Of a DNA stretch of 64,000 bases, positions 42,942-60,209 are shown in pieces. Numbering within the stretch: the first letter of the stretch is position 1; each line of letters begins with the position of its first letter. The translations under genes were made by a program, and so were the position numbers. The stretch spans positions 20,597,651 through 20,661,650 of the forward strand of contig NC_135563.1 of NCBI RefSeq assembly GCF_964340395.1. Direction: 5' to 3'. The notes under the pieces are model-generated. The model had not been told where the DNA came from, searched no databases, and worked only from the letters and a program-made list of their open reading frames with translations. Source of the stretch: Glandiceps talaboti. Lineage: Eukaryota; Hemichordata; Enteropneusta; Spengelidae.

Positions 42942-45900
42942 GTATTTTCGCCTTCCATGTTTTTTTGTTGCAAGGCATCATCTTGCCATTAGAAAAGGAT
43001 AACCGACAGTGGAGAGCACACTATAATAGGGAGTGGGGTGTAACTAGACGGTAAGATATGTTGTGTTGTTCAGCCCTACCATCAGGCTTCTTTGCTGGCT
43101 GATAGCATGACTCAATGTCGTATCTTACAAACTAGGGTGTAACTAGACTGTAAGATATGTCGTGTTGTTCAGCCTTACCAGGCTTCTTTACTGGCTGATA
43201 GCATGACACAATATTGTCTCTTACTGACTCGAGTGTAACTAGACGGTAAGATATGTTGTGTTGTTCAGCCCTACCATCAGGCTTCTTTGCTGGCTGATAG
43301 CGTGACTCAATGTCAACTCTTACAAACTAGGGTGTAACTAGACTGTAAGATACAATGTATGTCGCGTTGTTCAGCCCTATCAGGCTTTTTACTGGCTGAT
43401 AGCGTGGCACGAATGTCATATCTTACAGACTACAGTGTAACTAGACTGTAAGATAGGTCGTGTTGTTCAGCCCTATCAGGCTTTTTACTGGCTGATAGCG
43501 TGGCACGAATGTCGTATCTTACAGACTAGGGTGTAACTATACTGTAAGATATGTCGTGTTGTTCAGCCTTATCAGGCTTCTTGAGTGCTAGCTGATAGCA
43601 TGACTCAATGTCGTATCTTACACACTAGGGTGTAACAAACACTAAAATATTACTTTTTTTCATGCCACTTGTGATTTTGGGATAGATATTCACGACATTT
43701 GTGAATAAACATTATAATTACAAAAATTCAGGATTTTACCTCACAGTGAAAAAAATTGGATGATTTATTTACTGCCAATACTATGTTTATCAAATTTCAC
43801 TTTCAATTTTTGATGATGTTGGACATTGAATACCTATAAAAACACATTTGAAATACTTCACTTATTTACAATTAACTATTTACATTCCTCACCATTTTAA
43901 GTCAACAAAATATTAATAAATCATACAACAGTGCCTGCCAGCCAGAACTAAAACACTGGAAACCACTCCCAAACATTGGTTATTCCTGTATGTTTAAGTA
44001 AATCTAACGCCAGTTAGTTTCAGTTATCTTACATGCTTGGTTCTCCATGAAACATACGATATGAAGTATTTTGTCAACGTCTGATATATGTTCATAGGAA
44101 TACCTCGTCTACTGTATGTATACCATGCTACGTGTGATTGATTCAGTCATCAAAGTCTATCATATTCATATGAATACCTCAGTATCCTATGCATGTATAG
44201 CAGGTAATACTAGTATATAGAGTGTATGGTTGATTCAGGTGTCAAAGTCTATCATATTCATATGAATACCCCATGTACATGTATGTATACAAAAATGTAA
44301 CAGGCAATACTAGTATATAGAGTGTGTGGTTGATTCAGTTGGCAAAGTCGATCACATCATATGAATATCCCCTGTACATGTATGTATAGCAGGTAATACT
44401 TGTATATGGAGTGTATGGCTGAGTCAGTCATCAAAGTCTGTCACATTCATATGAATACCTCAGTATCCTATGCATGTATGGCAGGTAATACTAGTATATG
44501 GAGTGTATGGCTGATTCAGTCATCAAAGTCTATCATATTCATATGAATATCCCCTGTACATGTATATGTATGTATACAAAAATGTAACAGGCAATACTAG
44601 TATCTGGAGTGTGTGGTTGATTCAGTCATCAAAGTCTGGGATATCTTCATAAGAATACCCTCTGTATCCTTTGTATGCATAGCAGGCTAATCTGATATGA
44701 TAGAATCCTGGTATAAATAAGAGTGTACCAATTATCAGCAGCGGCCAAGTTCTGTCTGAATACTGTAAAGTAAAGATATTAAGTGGATATTAAAAAGTAT
44801 GTACACATCAGAGTGAGATCATTACCCTCATATACAAAATGTAATGTATCTCAACTCAGGGATTTAGGTAAGGGCCAGAGCGAGATCATTATCCTCATAC
44901 AATGTATATCAATGCAGGGATGTAGGTAAGGGCCAGAGTGAGATCATTATCCTCATACAATGTATATCAATGCAGGGATGTAGGTAAGGGTCAGAGTGAG
45001 ATCATTATCCTCATACAATGTATATCAATGCAGGGATGTAGGTAAGGGCCAGGGTGAGATCATTATCCTCATACAATGTATATCAATGCAGGGATGTAGG
45101 TAAGGGCCAGAGTGAGATCATTATCCTCATACAATGTATATCAATGCAGGGATGTAGGTAAGGGCCAGAGTGAGATCATTATCCTGATATAATGTATATC
45201 AATGCAGGGATGTAGGTAAGGGCCAGAGTGAGATCATTATCCTCATACAATGTATATCAATGCAGGGATGTAGGTAACGGCCAGAGTGAGATCATTATCC
45301 TCATATAATGTATTTCAATGCAGGGATATAGTATAGGTAAAGGCCCGTAGCTGGGAAAAACTACCGACTACTTTTTCAAAATGTCTTTGTTTCAACCAGT
45401 ATATTTCCATCGGTGGGCAGATTCATGGGTCTTGTTCATAGATATTAGAGAGATTTATATACACATTAGAACGCATATGCATAAGGGAGCATTATCCCTG
45501 CAGGTGTATGCATAATGATGCGTATAAAGTTGTGTTTAATTACGGATTGAGAACACAAACGTGAAAGACAGTTGAATGTGCATGCGTGCGTTGACATCTT
45601 CTGTCAAGCTCCCACCCAGATCGAAGGCAACAACTTAACTTCGTTTTCTAAAAATTGTCGGTAGTTTTTGCCATTTTTCCCAGAACTACCAAAACGAAAT
45701 CCGAACAAGTAGTTTACGGTGATGCTTCCGAACTTTGCCATGAAATATATGACATTTAATAGCAGAACAATGTCAAAAACTTAACAAGTATTTACAGTTA
45801 CGTGTAGACCGCTATTTTAACATAGGACCGTCTGATACAGAACATGTGGGTTGCTTCGAATCATGTGACTATGATGCTACACGTATTAGTACATGTGTAA

Positions 45901-46117
45901 ATACGTGCATCTAAACCTCTCTACTACCACATACTTTTCACTGGTTACTTTTGAAATCAACTACATTCCTGTAAGGTACACATCAACATCATGGTATTCA
46001 AGATATGTGTCATTGGAAAGTGCTTCATTAACTGGACAAGACACAGCAGTTTTGAAGGAAAAGGAACAAAATGGTACCGATGATGAGGAACGTATATTTA
46101 ATTTTTTCAAATTTTAA
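42942..46117 (+). CDS. Two candidate plus-strand exons (alternative DUOXA 3' end or unknown gene)
   Basis: Candidate exon X1, 42942-43050, has acceptor ttcctgtttag and donor gacg/gtaaga. It is open only in the phase that follows DUOXA exon 6 (one base carried over) and reads [18 protein letters not shown] then [16 protein letters not shown]: a hydrophobic segment followed by charges. Candidate exon X2, 45976-46117, has acceptor cctgtaag (or an in-frame alternative ending at 46002), joins X1 in phase and reads [27 protein letters not shown], then stop TAA. Spliced to DUOXA exon 6 they would replace the last membrane segment and tail. X2 lies antisense inside TMEM230 intron 2. An open phase over X1 could arise by chance, and no family match was recognised. 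Confidence 0.35.
43030..43640 (+). repeat. ~100-bp minisatellite, about 6 units, carrying copies of the X1 donor
   Basis: The unit contains gtgtaactagac(g/t), gtaagatatgt(t/c)gtgttg, ttcagccctaccatcaggct and gctgatagc(a/g)tg, then gtcgtatcttacaaactagg. The first unit overlaps the 3' end of candidate exon X1, so each unit repeats its border gac(g/t)/gtaaga. Within each unit gtaagatatg and (c)gtatcttac form an inverted pair. Confidence 0.85.
44030..44640 (-). repeat. ~110-bp repeats derived from the end of the TMEM230 last exon
   Basis: On the minus strand each unit contains versions of ctgctat(a/g)catgc, aggatactgaggtattcat and agactttgatgactgaatca. The TMEM230 coding end (44700-44622) reads ctgctatgcatacaaagga, gggtattcttatgaagatat, and agactttgatgactgaatca, so the array is a decayed serial copy of the last ~70 coding bases with the stop codon. 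About five units lie immediately downstream of the gene. Confidence 0.8.
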
Positions 46118-47253
46118 TATTCAAAATTAACAAAATATGACACTATCTTGCAAAAATACAACTTACTTTGAGTACAAAAGATTACATGATGTGGATGTGG
46201 ATGTAAATAAGGACACCTTTAGGACCAATGTTTTATGGCCATGATTGTACACTAGAGGACACAACACACAACACTTACCTTTGCATCAATATAACCAGAT
46301 AACAACATTGATCCAATAACAATGAGAAGACTTCCCAACAAGAACAGGAATAGAGCCAGTGCTATTGCCTTCACTGGTACTTTAATAGGAGGTTTTCTGA
46401 ACTGTAACAATAGAAAGAAACAAACTGTTATTTCTTCAAACTCATAAGATGTTACAATCTTTAGCTTGGTAGTGTGTGACAGTAAGTCCATGTGGATGTC
46501 ACTGCTTTATACTATCGATTGCGTTGACCAGTCCCGTTTGAGGGAACTAGATACATTGTGATAACTGTGGTCTTCAGAACATTATTTTGCGTAAATTTCA
46601 TCAGTGGGATCTGTAAGTGGGGTTTCAAAGATATCGGCACTGCGGGAAATCAAAACACTTCTCTGTACCATAACAAAGCGTCATTGATACTGTTTCAACT
46701 TCCATGTTTTGACTGTCGCACTATGACAGTGATGAACACATTAGCGGCTTTCACAGTCATTCATGTTTCAACTAGCACTTGAAAACATCTACAAATCTGT
46801 TTGAAATTACTAAACTATTGCTGAATAATTATTTCAGGCAATCAAACTTCTTGGTTTTCACGTTAAACAGAAATTCCAGAAATCAAAAGACTTTTTACGG
46901 TTTGTTTGGTCGTCCCGACTATAGTATAAATGATGATACTTGAACGCACACGTCAACCAATTTCTTCCGACTTGGATGATAAACCGACTGCCAAAGCAAG
47001 GTGTTACACTTTACATGTAATATTGCAGACATTATTTGTGGGAAGCCAGTTTCTTATCTAACTAAATTGTTCTTGAGGAACATAAAATGTGTATGATTTG
47101 CAGTTGTTCGGCGATCCCCCATTGTAGTGTACTGTTTGTGCATGTCACTGTATGTACCTGGAGTTCTGTATAACCATCCTGCATCTTCATGTTAGGGTCT
47201 CCCATCTTCTGGTACTTAACACTTCGGTCCTTTGCATTCTTGGTTGGCATCAT
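44622..47253 (-). CDS. TMEM230: TMEM230, complete, 3 coding exons, 119 aa
   Basis: TMEM230 is a small two-pass membrane protein of secretory and recycling vesicles. Exons: 47253-47158, 46401-46279, 44762-44622. All junctions are phase 0, total 360 bases with stop TGA. The protein starts MMPTKN, has DGYTELQ at the end of exon 1 (human DGYIDLQ), [20 protein letters not shown] leading into the first membrane segment (about 43-66), SGYIDAK between segments, a second segment (about 79-98, [20 protein letters not shown]) and the acidic tail [15 protein letters not shown]. Length matches the 120-residue human protein. The upstream ATG of the pair is taken as start, as in vertebrates. Intron 2 contains a minisatellite, a MITE and the antisense candidate exon X2. 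Confidence 0.96.
44803..45320. repeat. ~59-bp minisatellite in TMEM230 intron 2
   Basis: About 8-9 nearly identical units containing ggccagagtgagatcattat, cctcatacaatgtatatcaa and tgcagggatgtaggtaag. On the plus strand each unit has tgcag/ggatgtag/gtaagg, an acceptor-like and a donor-like motif 8 bases apart; no exon is recognised there. Confidence 0.92.
45345..45690. mobile_element. MITE-like element with inverted ends (TMEM230 intron 2)
   Basis: Left end gtagctgggaaaaactaccgac and right end gtcggtagtttttgcc plus tttttcccagaactac are inverted with a small indel. About 345 bases, no ORF. Confidence 0.6.
46502..46665. repeat. Dispersed repeat family C, copy 1 (TMEM230 intron 1)
   Basis: Shares with 48740-48892 the order cgattgc(g/a)ttgacc, gataa(c/t)tgtggtctt, tttcaaagata(t/g)cggcac and tgcgggaaatcaaaaca. 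Same orientation. No coding potential. Confidence 0.75.
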
Positions 47254-47272
47254 GAGAACTCACTGAATTCTG

Positions 47273-48319
47273 TCTTTTAGAAATAAAGACAAAGTTGTCA
47301 AGTAGAAATGATTACATCTACATATACATTTGTAGCTTGAAGTGTATTGTGCAGACAAGTGTTAGGGCTGCAGCAGACTGGACTTAATAAGTAACATTGT
47401 ACGACATCAATGTCAAAATATTCAGAATTCATTTTTTAAAAATAGATTTGAATTATCATAGGAAATGGTTGAGTCATAGACCCTCCACCCTGGGTGGAGG
47501 GTCTATGGTTGAGTATAGTCATGAAATTATTCTTTGAAAAAACAGTGAATTGCCTCAGTCAGAAAATGTAACCATCCACTAACAACATATTTACACGGTC
47601 TTGTTATTCATTTGCCTATTTATGTTGTTGCTTTTCAAAGCCACCAGGAAATTATTAGTACATCGTAATTCAATACTATTGAGTGTTCTTGTGTATGCAT
47701 ATGCTGTTGTTTATTGTTCATGGTTGGTGTTATCACAGTTTCCATATCTCGAGAACAGTGCTTTAAATTAAGTTAACAATTACATAATGATAAAGTCTAA
47801 ACTGTGCCACAACGCTGTGCTAGGTTGCTTCTGCGAATGTTAATGTCCTCAGTAGCTACACACAATGAATAGTGCGGTAAGTCCAGTACAGTCACAACAT
47901 GGCTGTATTAGCGAGATCTCCCTAATACATCCATGGTCACAGGATCGAAGGGAACGACGAATTTATCCCGTGCCATGAGTATGTAGGGTTAGGAATTTTC
48001 AAATGAAAAGTTGCTTTGCCGCGAACTTCTCATAATGATCCATCTAAATCGAAGTTGAGGTTTGTCGACACCGAAGATCTTCACATGACTGAAAACTAAA
48101 TGTCTACTCCCAGTTTGAGCTATCCCTAGTGCTAGGCCTGCCTGCATAATAGTAAACATTGATTTCGCGTTGACCAATGGCTCTGGTGTTGTTTCACTCA
48201 CTCAGCTACGCACTGACGACATACGTCACAGTGTTTCATCTGTGTTATGAACTGAAATGTAACTAATTTTTTCACCAAATGTATCTCTAGATTAGCGACG
48301 AAGCTTTCAGTCACTCACC
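47273..48319 (-). promoter_or_regulatory. Putative TMEM230 5'UTR intron and non-coding first exon
   Basis: On the minus strand a strong donor ttag/gtgagtga ends a possible non-coding exon at 48319, and an acceptor (tttctaaaag, AG at 47275-47274) lies about 20 bases before the ATG at 47253. If used, the promoter is at about 48.4 kb. No TATA box was seen. Confidence 0.35.
47475..47507. repeat. Perfect 16-bp hairpin
   Basis: catagaccctccaccc and gggtggagggtctatg are exact inverted copies around one T. The arm shares catagaccctccacc with the 57-bp array at 39.6-40.1 kb, so both probably come from one element family. Confidence 0.85.
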
Positions 48320-48454
48320 TAACGATATTCCGTAAAATACAGGTATTGAGGCGAAGATGGATAACGTCGACAGCTCAGCTTCACTCCTTCGATACACAAC
48401 TTTAAGCTTATGAACTTTGACCGCTTCGTTCTACACATGCGTGAAGGTTAACGC

Positions 48455-48545
48455 GTGTGAAGCTACCATCATATTCATATTCATCTTCACTTTCAAAAGT
48501 TGACCTCAACGCTCAATGTGAATATGATGATAGCTTACACGTTCA
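48455..48545. repeat. Foldback repeat, copy 1
   Basis: agctaccatcatattcatat and gaatatgatgatagct flank ttttcaaaag/ttgacctcaacgctcaatgtga. The same sequence is inverted at 48980-49070. Confidence 0.7.
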
Positions 48546-48739
48546 CCATCAGATTCAAAGTACTTCCGAATGGGTACGAACATACGTTCGGCATATCATA
48601 TATCCTTCATTGGCAGGTTGAAATCATGTGATTGTAATTACTTTTCACTTGATTTGCGTGGATTTGCATGCTCTCTTGTTATTTTTGCCAGAGTATCCAA
48701 TTTGCACCATGAATTATTGTCGTCATGGACCATTGTATT

Positions 48740-48892
48740 TCATAATCGATTGCATTGACCCTCCCCGATCAAGGGAATTACATACATCGTGATAATTGTG
48801 GTCTTGACAACACTATTTTGTGTAAATTTCACCAGTGTAAGTGTTAAGTAGGGTTTCAAAGATAGCGGCACTGCGGGAAATCAAAACACACC
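48740..48892. repeat. Dispersed repeat family C, copy 2
   Basis: About 150 bases parallel to 46502-46665 at perhaps 80 percent by eye; see that entry for the shared landmarks. Confidence 0.75.
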
Positions 48893-48979
48893 TAGCCAAG
48901 CCATATTTTATTACATTACTCATACAGGTTTATTGTACACCCAAATATTGATATTTCATTTTCAAAGATATGGGAAAGG

Positions 48980-49070
48980 CATCATATTCACATTGAGCGT
49001 AGAGGTCAACTTTTGAAAGTGAATATGAATATGAATATGAATATGAATATGAATATGATGATAGCTTCAA
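48980..49070. repeat. Foldback repeat, copy 2 (inverted), with (GAATAT)n
   Basis: catattcacattgagcg, gaggtcaacttttgaaagtg, then five to six gaatat hexamers and gatgatagct. It is the inverse of 48455-48545 with the hexamer expanded. Confidence 0.75.
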
Positions 49071-49115
49071 ACTCGTAAAATGTATACCCGCTGCATGCTG
49101 TGCACATATAATGCT

Positions 49116-49163
49116 CATGGGGGGTGGGGGTGGGGTGGGGGGGGTTGTGGGGGGGGGGGGGTG
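49116..49163 (+). repeat. G-rich tract, candidate G-quadruplex
   Basis: Runs of 4-13 G separated by single T or short TTGT, upstream of TMEM230. More than four G-runs of at least four lie within 48 bases. Confidence 0.8.
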
Positions 49164-49169
49164 ATGTAC

Positions 49170-52100
49170 TCATGTTTCAATGAGGGTTATAATTATTTGA
49201 GCGAATAGTTTACACATGCGAATAATGTTGCTACGAATGAGCGTACTATAAATATGTACAAATTCCAGGGACAGGTACTCACCTCAGTCACGGTATACAC
49301 TCTGATCCGGGACTCTGATCCCTCCTTATCGTACTTCCATCATCCCCCTTAAATTTGACCGATAAGCTACATTATTTGATGTTAATATTTGTATTCATAT
49401 CTTATTACCCGAAAAAATATTAAAACATTGCAAATCATAAGCTTAAAAGTAAACGACAAATAAATATCAGATTTAGACCCACACAAGTCAGAAAATAGCT
49501 ATGCTACTCGCGTCTGAGCCTTTAGGAACCAAAAAATAATACAGGACTGAAATATGATATGAATAATTGAAATGAATATTAAAAGCTGTCGCCATAATAA
49601 TAGAACTAGGCTACTAAAAGATAGCAAAGAAAAGATAATTAACTTTACAACTATGTAATATTTCAGTAAAGATATTGCAAAATTTCAACCTCTATGCTAT
49701 TTCCACAAGTAAGAACAGTAAATAACAAATCCTAAAGAGTTCTTCACTCAAACGCTAATCATAATGTGTGTGTGCTCACACAAGCTTCAAAGGACAGCAG
49801 TTTATCCGATGACAATGGAATGATAAGTAACTCTGGACATCCAAAGATATATCACACTCATTATGATTAGAACAGTAAATACTCTAGATTCAATAATTTT
49901 ACAGATACGTTCAATTTATTCATCAAATTCTTTATCTAAAGAAAGCCAGCCAGCCAGCCAGCCAGCCAGACAAAGAAAATATATGATTAATTTCACTTAT
50001 TACATCACGTGTCTGGTTACAGATAAAAAAATCAACATCCTAAAATTAACATTATTATTAACACTTATAATAAAAAGGGAAAAACCAATTGAATCATTTT
50101 GTGACAAACAATTCTTTTGGATAAACTCCCATGATTTTTATTTGTCCTGCTAACTATGGACAAGCATGTGAAATCTATAAAATATGTATTACATTGTAGA
50201 GGGTGAAACAGATTGAAGATTACCTTTCGGTAGACGCCAAACCTAGTTCCGCCTTTTCACTAAGTAATCTAGACTGTCGACAGTCGTTCGTGCCCTTTTT
50301 GCTACGTTTCATCTTAAACAAAGTCGTCGCGTACCGATAGGAATTGCGAGTGCCGAAGACACGAACTGTGAGTGCCGAAGTCACGAATCTATAAGTGATC
50401 TAAACTTACTAACTTGAAAAGCTATATTACTTTAAGGTGCAACTGTTCAACATCCGCCTCAGAAAACATTAGTAGCGTATATCGTCAACCTTGAGATTTG
50501 ACGCGACTGTGCACATGTCCCGCCAACGAATTATTGGCGTGAACATCCTTCACATTGAAATAGGTGCGACTCTTGAAACGCTCGTCTAAAAAGTTTGGCA
50601 AATATGATGGTTGATTATGATTCGATGTTAGTATTCCATGCATGGTTTCAACGAATGTATATATGCTTATCGCATACTACAACGTATTGATTCTGGGAAC
50701 ACGTAACAAGACTTCGATATGCCCATGCAGCTAGCTAGCTGCCCACCTCACAATTTTAATTTTACGTACTTTGACATTTAATAATGTACAAAATATAATT
50801 GTCAGAAAAAAATTGATATATTTAGTAGTGTTGTCACAACCGGGAATAAGATTTCCTAATGTTGCTGGGATAGTACAATACACCATACGCCATGTAGAAC
50901 AATCTAATTATGTATTAATCAAGAGGGTAAAGTATACGCTGATCATAGGCCAGTTAAGATATACTGAGATGTGAATCAAATTTATCAATATTTATCAATA
51001 TTTTATATTTAAATTGTATGATATATTTACAAGATGAAAATATATTAATTCATATATTCTTTGTTTCCAAACTGGTGAAATGGAAATAGACACCCGCCTT
51101 TACTGAATTCATCGTACGAGACTAGATTTTACTTTACACATCAGTTCACTCTAGATCAAGAGGACCGCCTCTCAGGATTTAATAGCAGCATTTTTGAAAA
51201 TCGATCTTCCATAAAGGAGGTTGACGAGTCGATAGTTCCGGGATGTGACATTTTACATTCGCGGACTTATCTCTGTTAATAGCCAAAAAAAGCTCTTCAA
51301 GGGATTGTGTCAACTTAAGTCGAATTATTTACAAGTTCCGATTCCTAACTGGATACACCTTACTTTTTCCCCCAGGAAAGAACATTCATTAATCGGTCGA
51401 CTAAGGATATCCTTTACAGTCTGTATGTAAGGTCATGGTATTTGAAGGGTGATTAGATATTTGTATATACAGTAGATGTTTTCAGTGCAACGAAACCACT
51501 TACCAATTAATGTTATTTTTCGTAACTGTCGTCACGTGATACCTGGAAAAGCTCCACATCCCCATGTAGAATTGATGAGGAATATCAAACTCTTAAAAAT
51601 GTTTAAAACCGTATAAATGAACATGTATGGTTCTTTGGATAGCTTTGCACGACACGAATACATCAAATGATTTTGGATAATTTACACGCTTCGTGCTATT
51701 TTTGACATAACATTTAGTGTTTGAAAGTTACCAAGGCAGACATTGTCAGTTACATTACGTGTGGATATATTACCAGTTTGTTGAAAATAAATGACCCATC
51801 TCACACAAATTGGCCCTCAAGGAGTAGTCTAGATCCTGACGACTGTGTTTCGATTTACACTCCGTTATCTTCACACCACTGAGATGCCAGGCCAGCGGTC
51901 ACTTCCTTGCCATCGCCCACTCGTCACTAGGGATTATCAGAGCGTACCTTCTGATGTTACATGTCTGCAGTCATACCATCGAGCCGTTAATTATGGACTT
52001 GCTGGTTTATCCCATCCCTGCTTCGACAGTAGCATGGCCGGCGAATCCTTAAACTCATTATCGATTGTCGCATACCCATAGACTTGAAGATGGACGAGCG

Positions 52101-52260
52101 AAAATTCAAACTATCAGTTAGGATAGCTGAGAATAGAGTAGTAGTAGCCTTAGTCCTTCAAGTCTGTCTATTGCAATATATTATCTTAATAGATTATCGA
52201 CCATAAATAAGAGTAAAGTTTTTGAATGTATTGCCGACTTTCTAGTAACTGTGTTTATCT
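49170..52260. other. Intergenic stretch between TMEM230 and the opsin 3' end
   Basis: No exon recognised. A short AGCC tetranucleotide run lies at about 49945-49968. The right-hand part should contain the opsin 3'UTR (minus strand), but no convincing AATAAA was located. Confidence 0.5.
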
Positions 52261-52265
52261 TTTCT

Positions 52266-58993
<6,728 letters not shown>

Positions 58994-59225
58994 GGTCACC
59001 AACTAAAATTCGATGGACAGAAAAAAAACACGATTTTGACGAATACAGTATGGATATAAGGGTGGTGTTTGTATTGTTTTGGAATGTAGCTATATTGAAT
59101 ATTTGATTTTGAAATAACATTATGCAACACACATTTATAGCTAACTATTTGGATAATATCCACATTGACACGCATCCAAGGAATGTGCCTTTCCCAATTT
59201 TTATCCCCATTTGATCCCAATCTGA

Positions 59226-60208
59226 GAGATGTTAAAAGATTTGACCGTGGAGTGATCTAGATGTGATAAGACATACACATTTCACAAGGTTCACTGAATA
59301 CAGTACATGATGAATTTCTCCACTGACAACTATGTAGGTCTAGATATCTTCAGTTCCCACGTATGCCACTAGCATTTCATTGAAATTCAAAATGAACCGA
59401 TCTCAGTCACGTTTCAAATATAACTGTGTGGGCAATGGTTCTCCATGGTAGCTTAAAGCATTGAAACAACATAAAATCGCCACCAGTTGCTGTAATATTA
59501 CCTCCTTTGGGAGTGTCCAATAGCTAAGGGGGGGGGGGTAAAATGAAATTCTCGAAGTTTAAACATCTGCTTTTGATGCGAAAATCTAGTTTGAAATGGT
59601 TGAAAAACGTGGACGATAAATTAATATGTGGCGTTGTATTCTAAAAGTAAGGCTATGTCTGATGGTGTCAGCCTTTACTTTGTCTAGAGATAGATATACA
59701 TTATAATACTGGATGTTTGTATCCAGAAGTCAATTTGTAAACGATATACAAGAACTGTCAGGGTTAAAAAGCGTCCATTTTGCAGTTTATCAAAAAATGA
59801 GAGATTTTGAACACTAATAGATGTTATAAATCTTAATCGTAGAGTGAAGTAGATGTGATCTACATTTTCACAAGGTTCATTGAATACAGTACAGGATGAA
59901 TTTCTCCACTGACAACTATGTAGGCCTAGGTGTCTTTAGTTCTCACGTATACAACCAGTCTTTCATTGAAGTTTGAATTGAACCGATCTGAAATTCTCGA
60001 AGTATTAAACATCTGCTTTTGATGCGAAAATTTACTTTGAAAAGGTTGGAAAACGTAGACTATAAATTAATCAGTGGCGTCGTATTCTAAAGTAAGTCTA
60101 TGTCAAATGGTGTCAGTCTTTACTTTGTCTAGAGATAGATATAAACACAATGCTGGATAAGCGCCCATTTGCCGTTTATCAAAAATGCGATTTTGAACTC
60201 TAATTTTC
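59226..60208. repeat. Large tandem duplication upstream of the opsin
   Basis: 59226-59817 and 59818-60208 share, in order, aggatgaatttctccactga (or catgatgaat), caactatgtagg, attgaaccgatct, aacatctgcttttgatgcga, tttactttgtctagagatag and a final tttatcaaaaa. The second copy lacks about 180 bases present in the first (about 59410-59545, including a poly-G run). Not transposon-like. Lies 0.2-1.2 kb upstream of the opsin start codon on the gene strand. Confidence 0.85.
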
Positions 60209-60209
60209 C

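Noticed and set aside
58994-59002. TTG at 59002 as the opsin start
   Set aside because: The in-frame ATG at 58993 with gacc context is the normal eukaryotic start.
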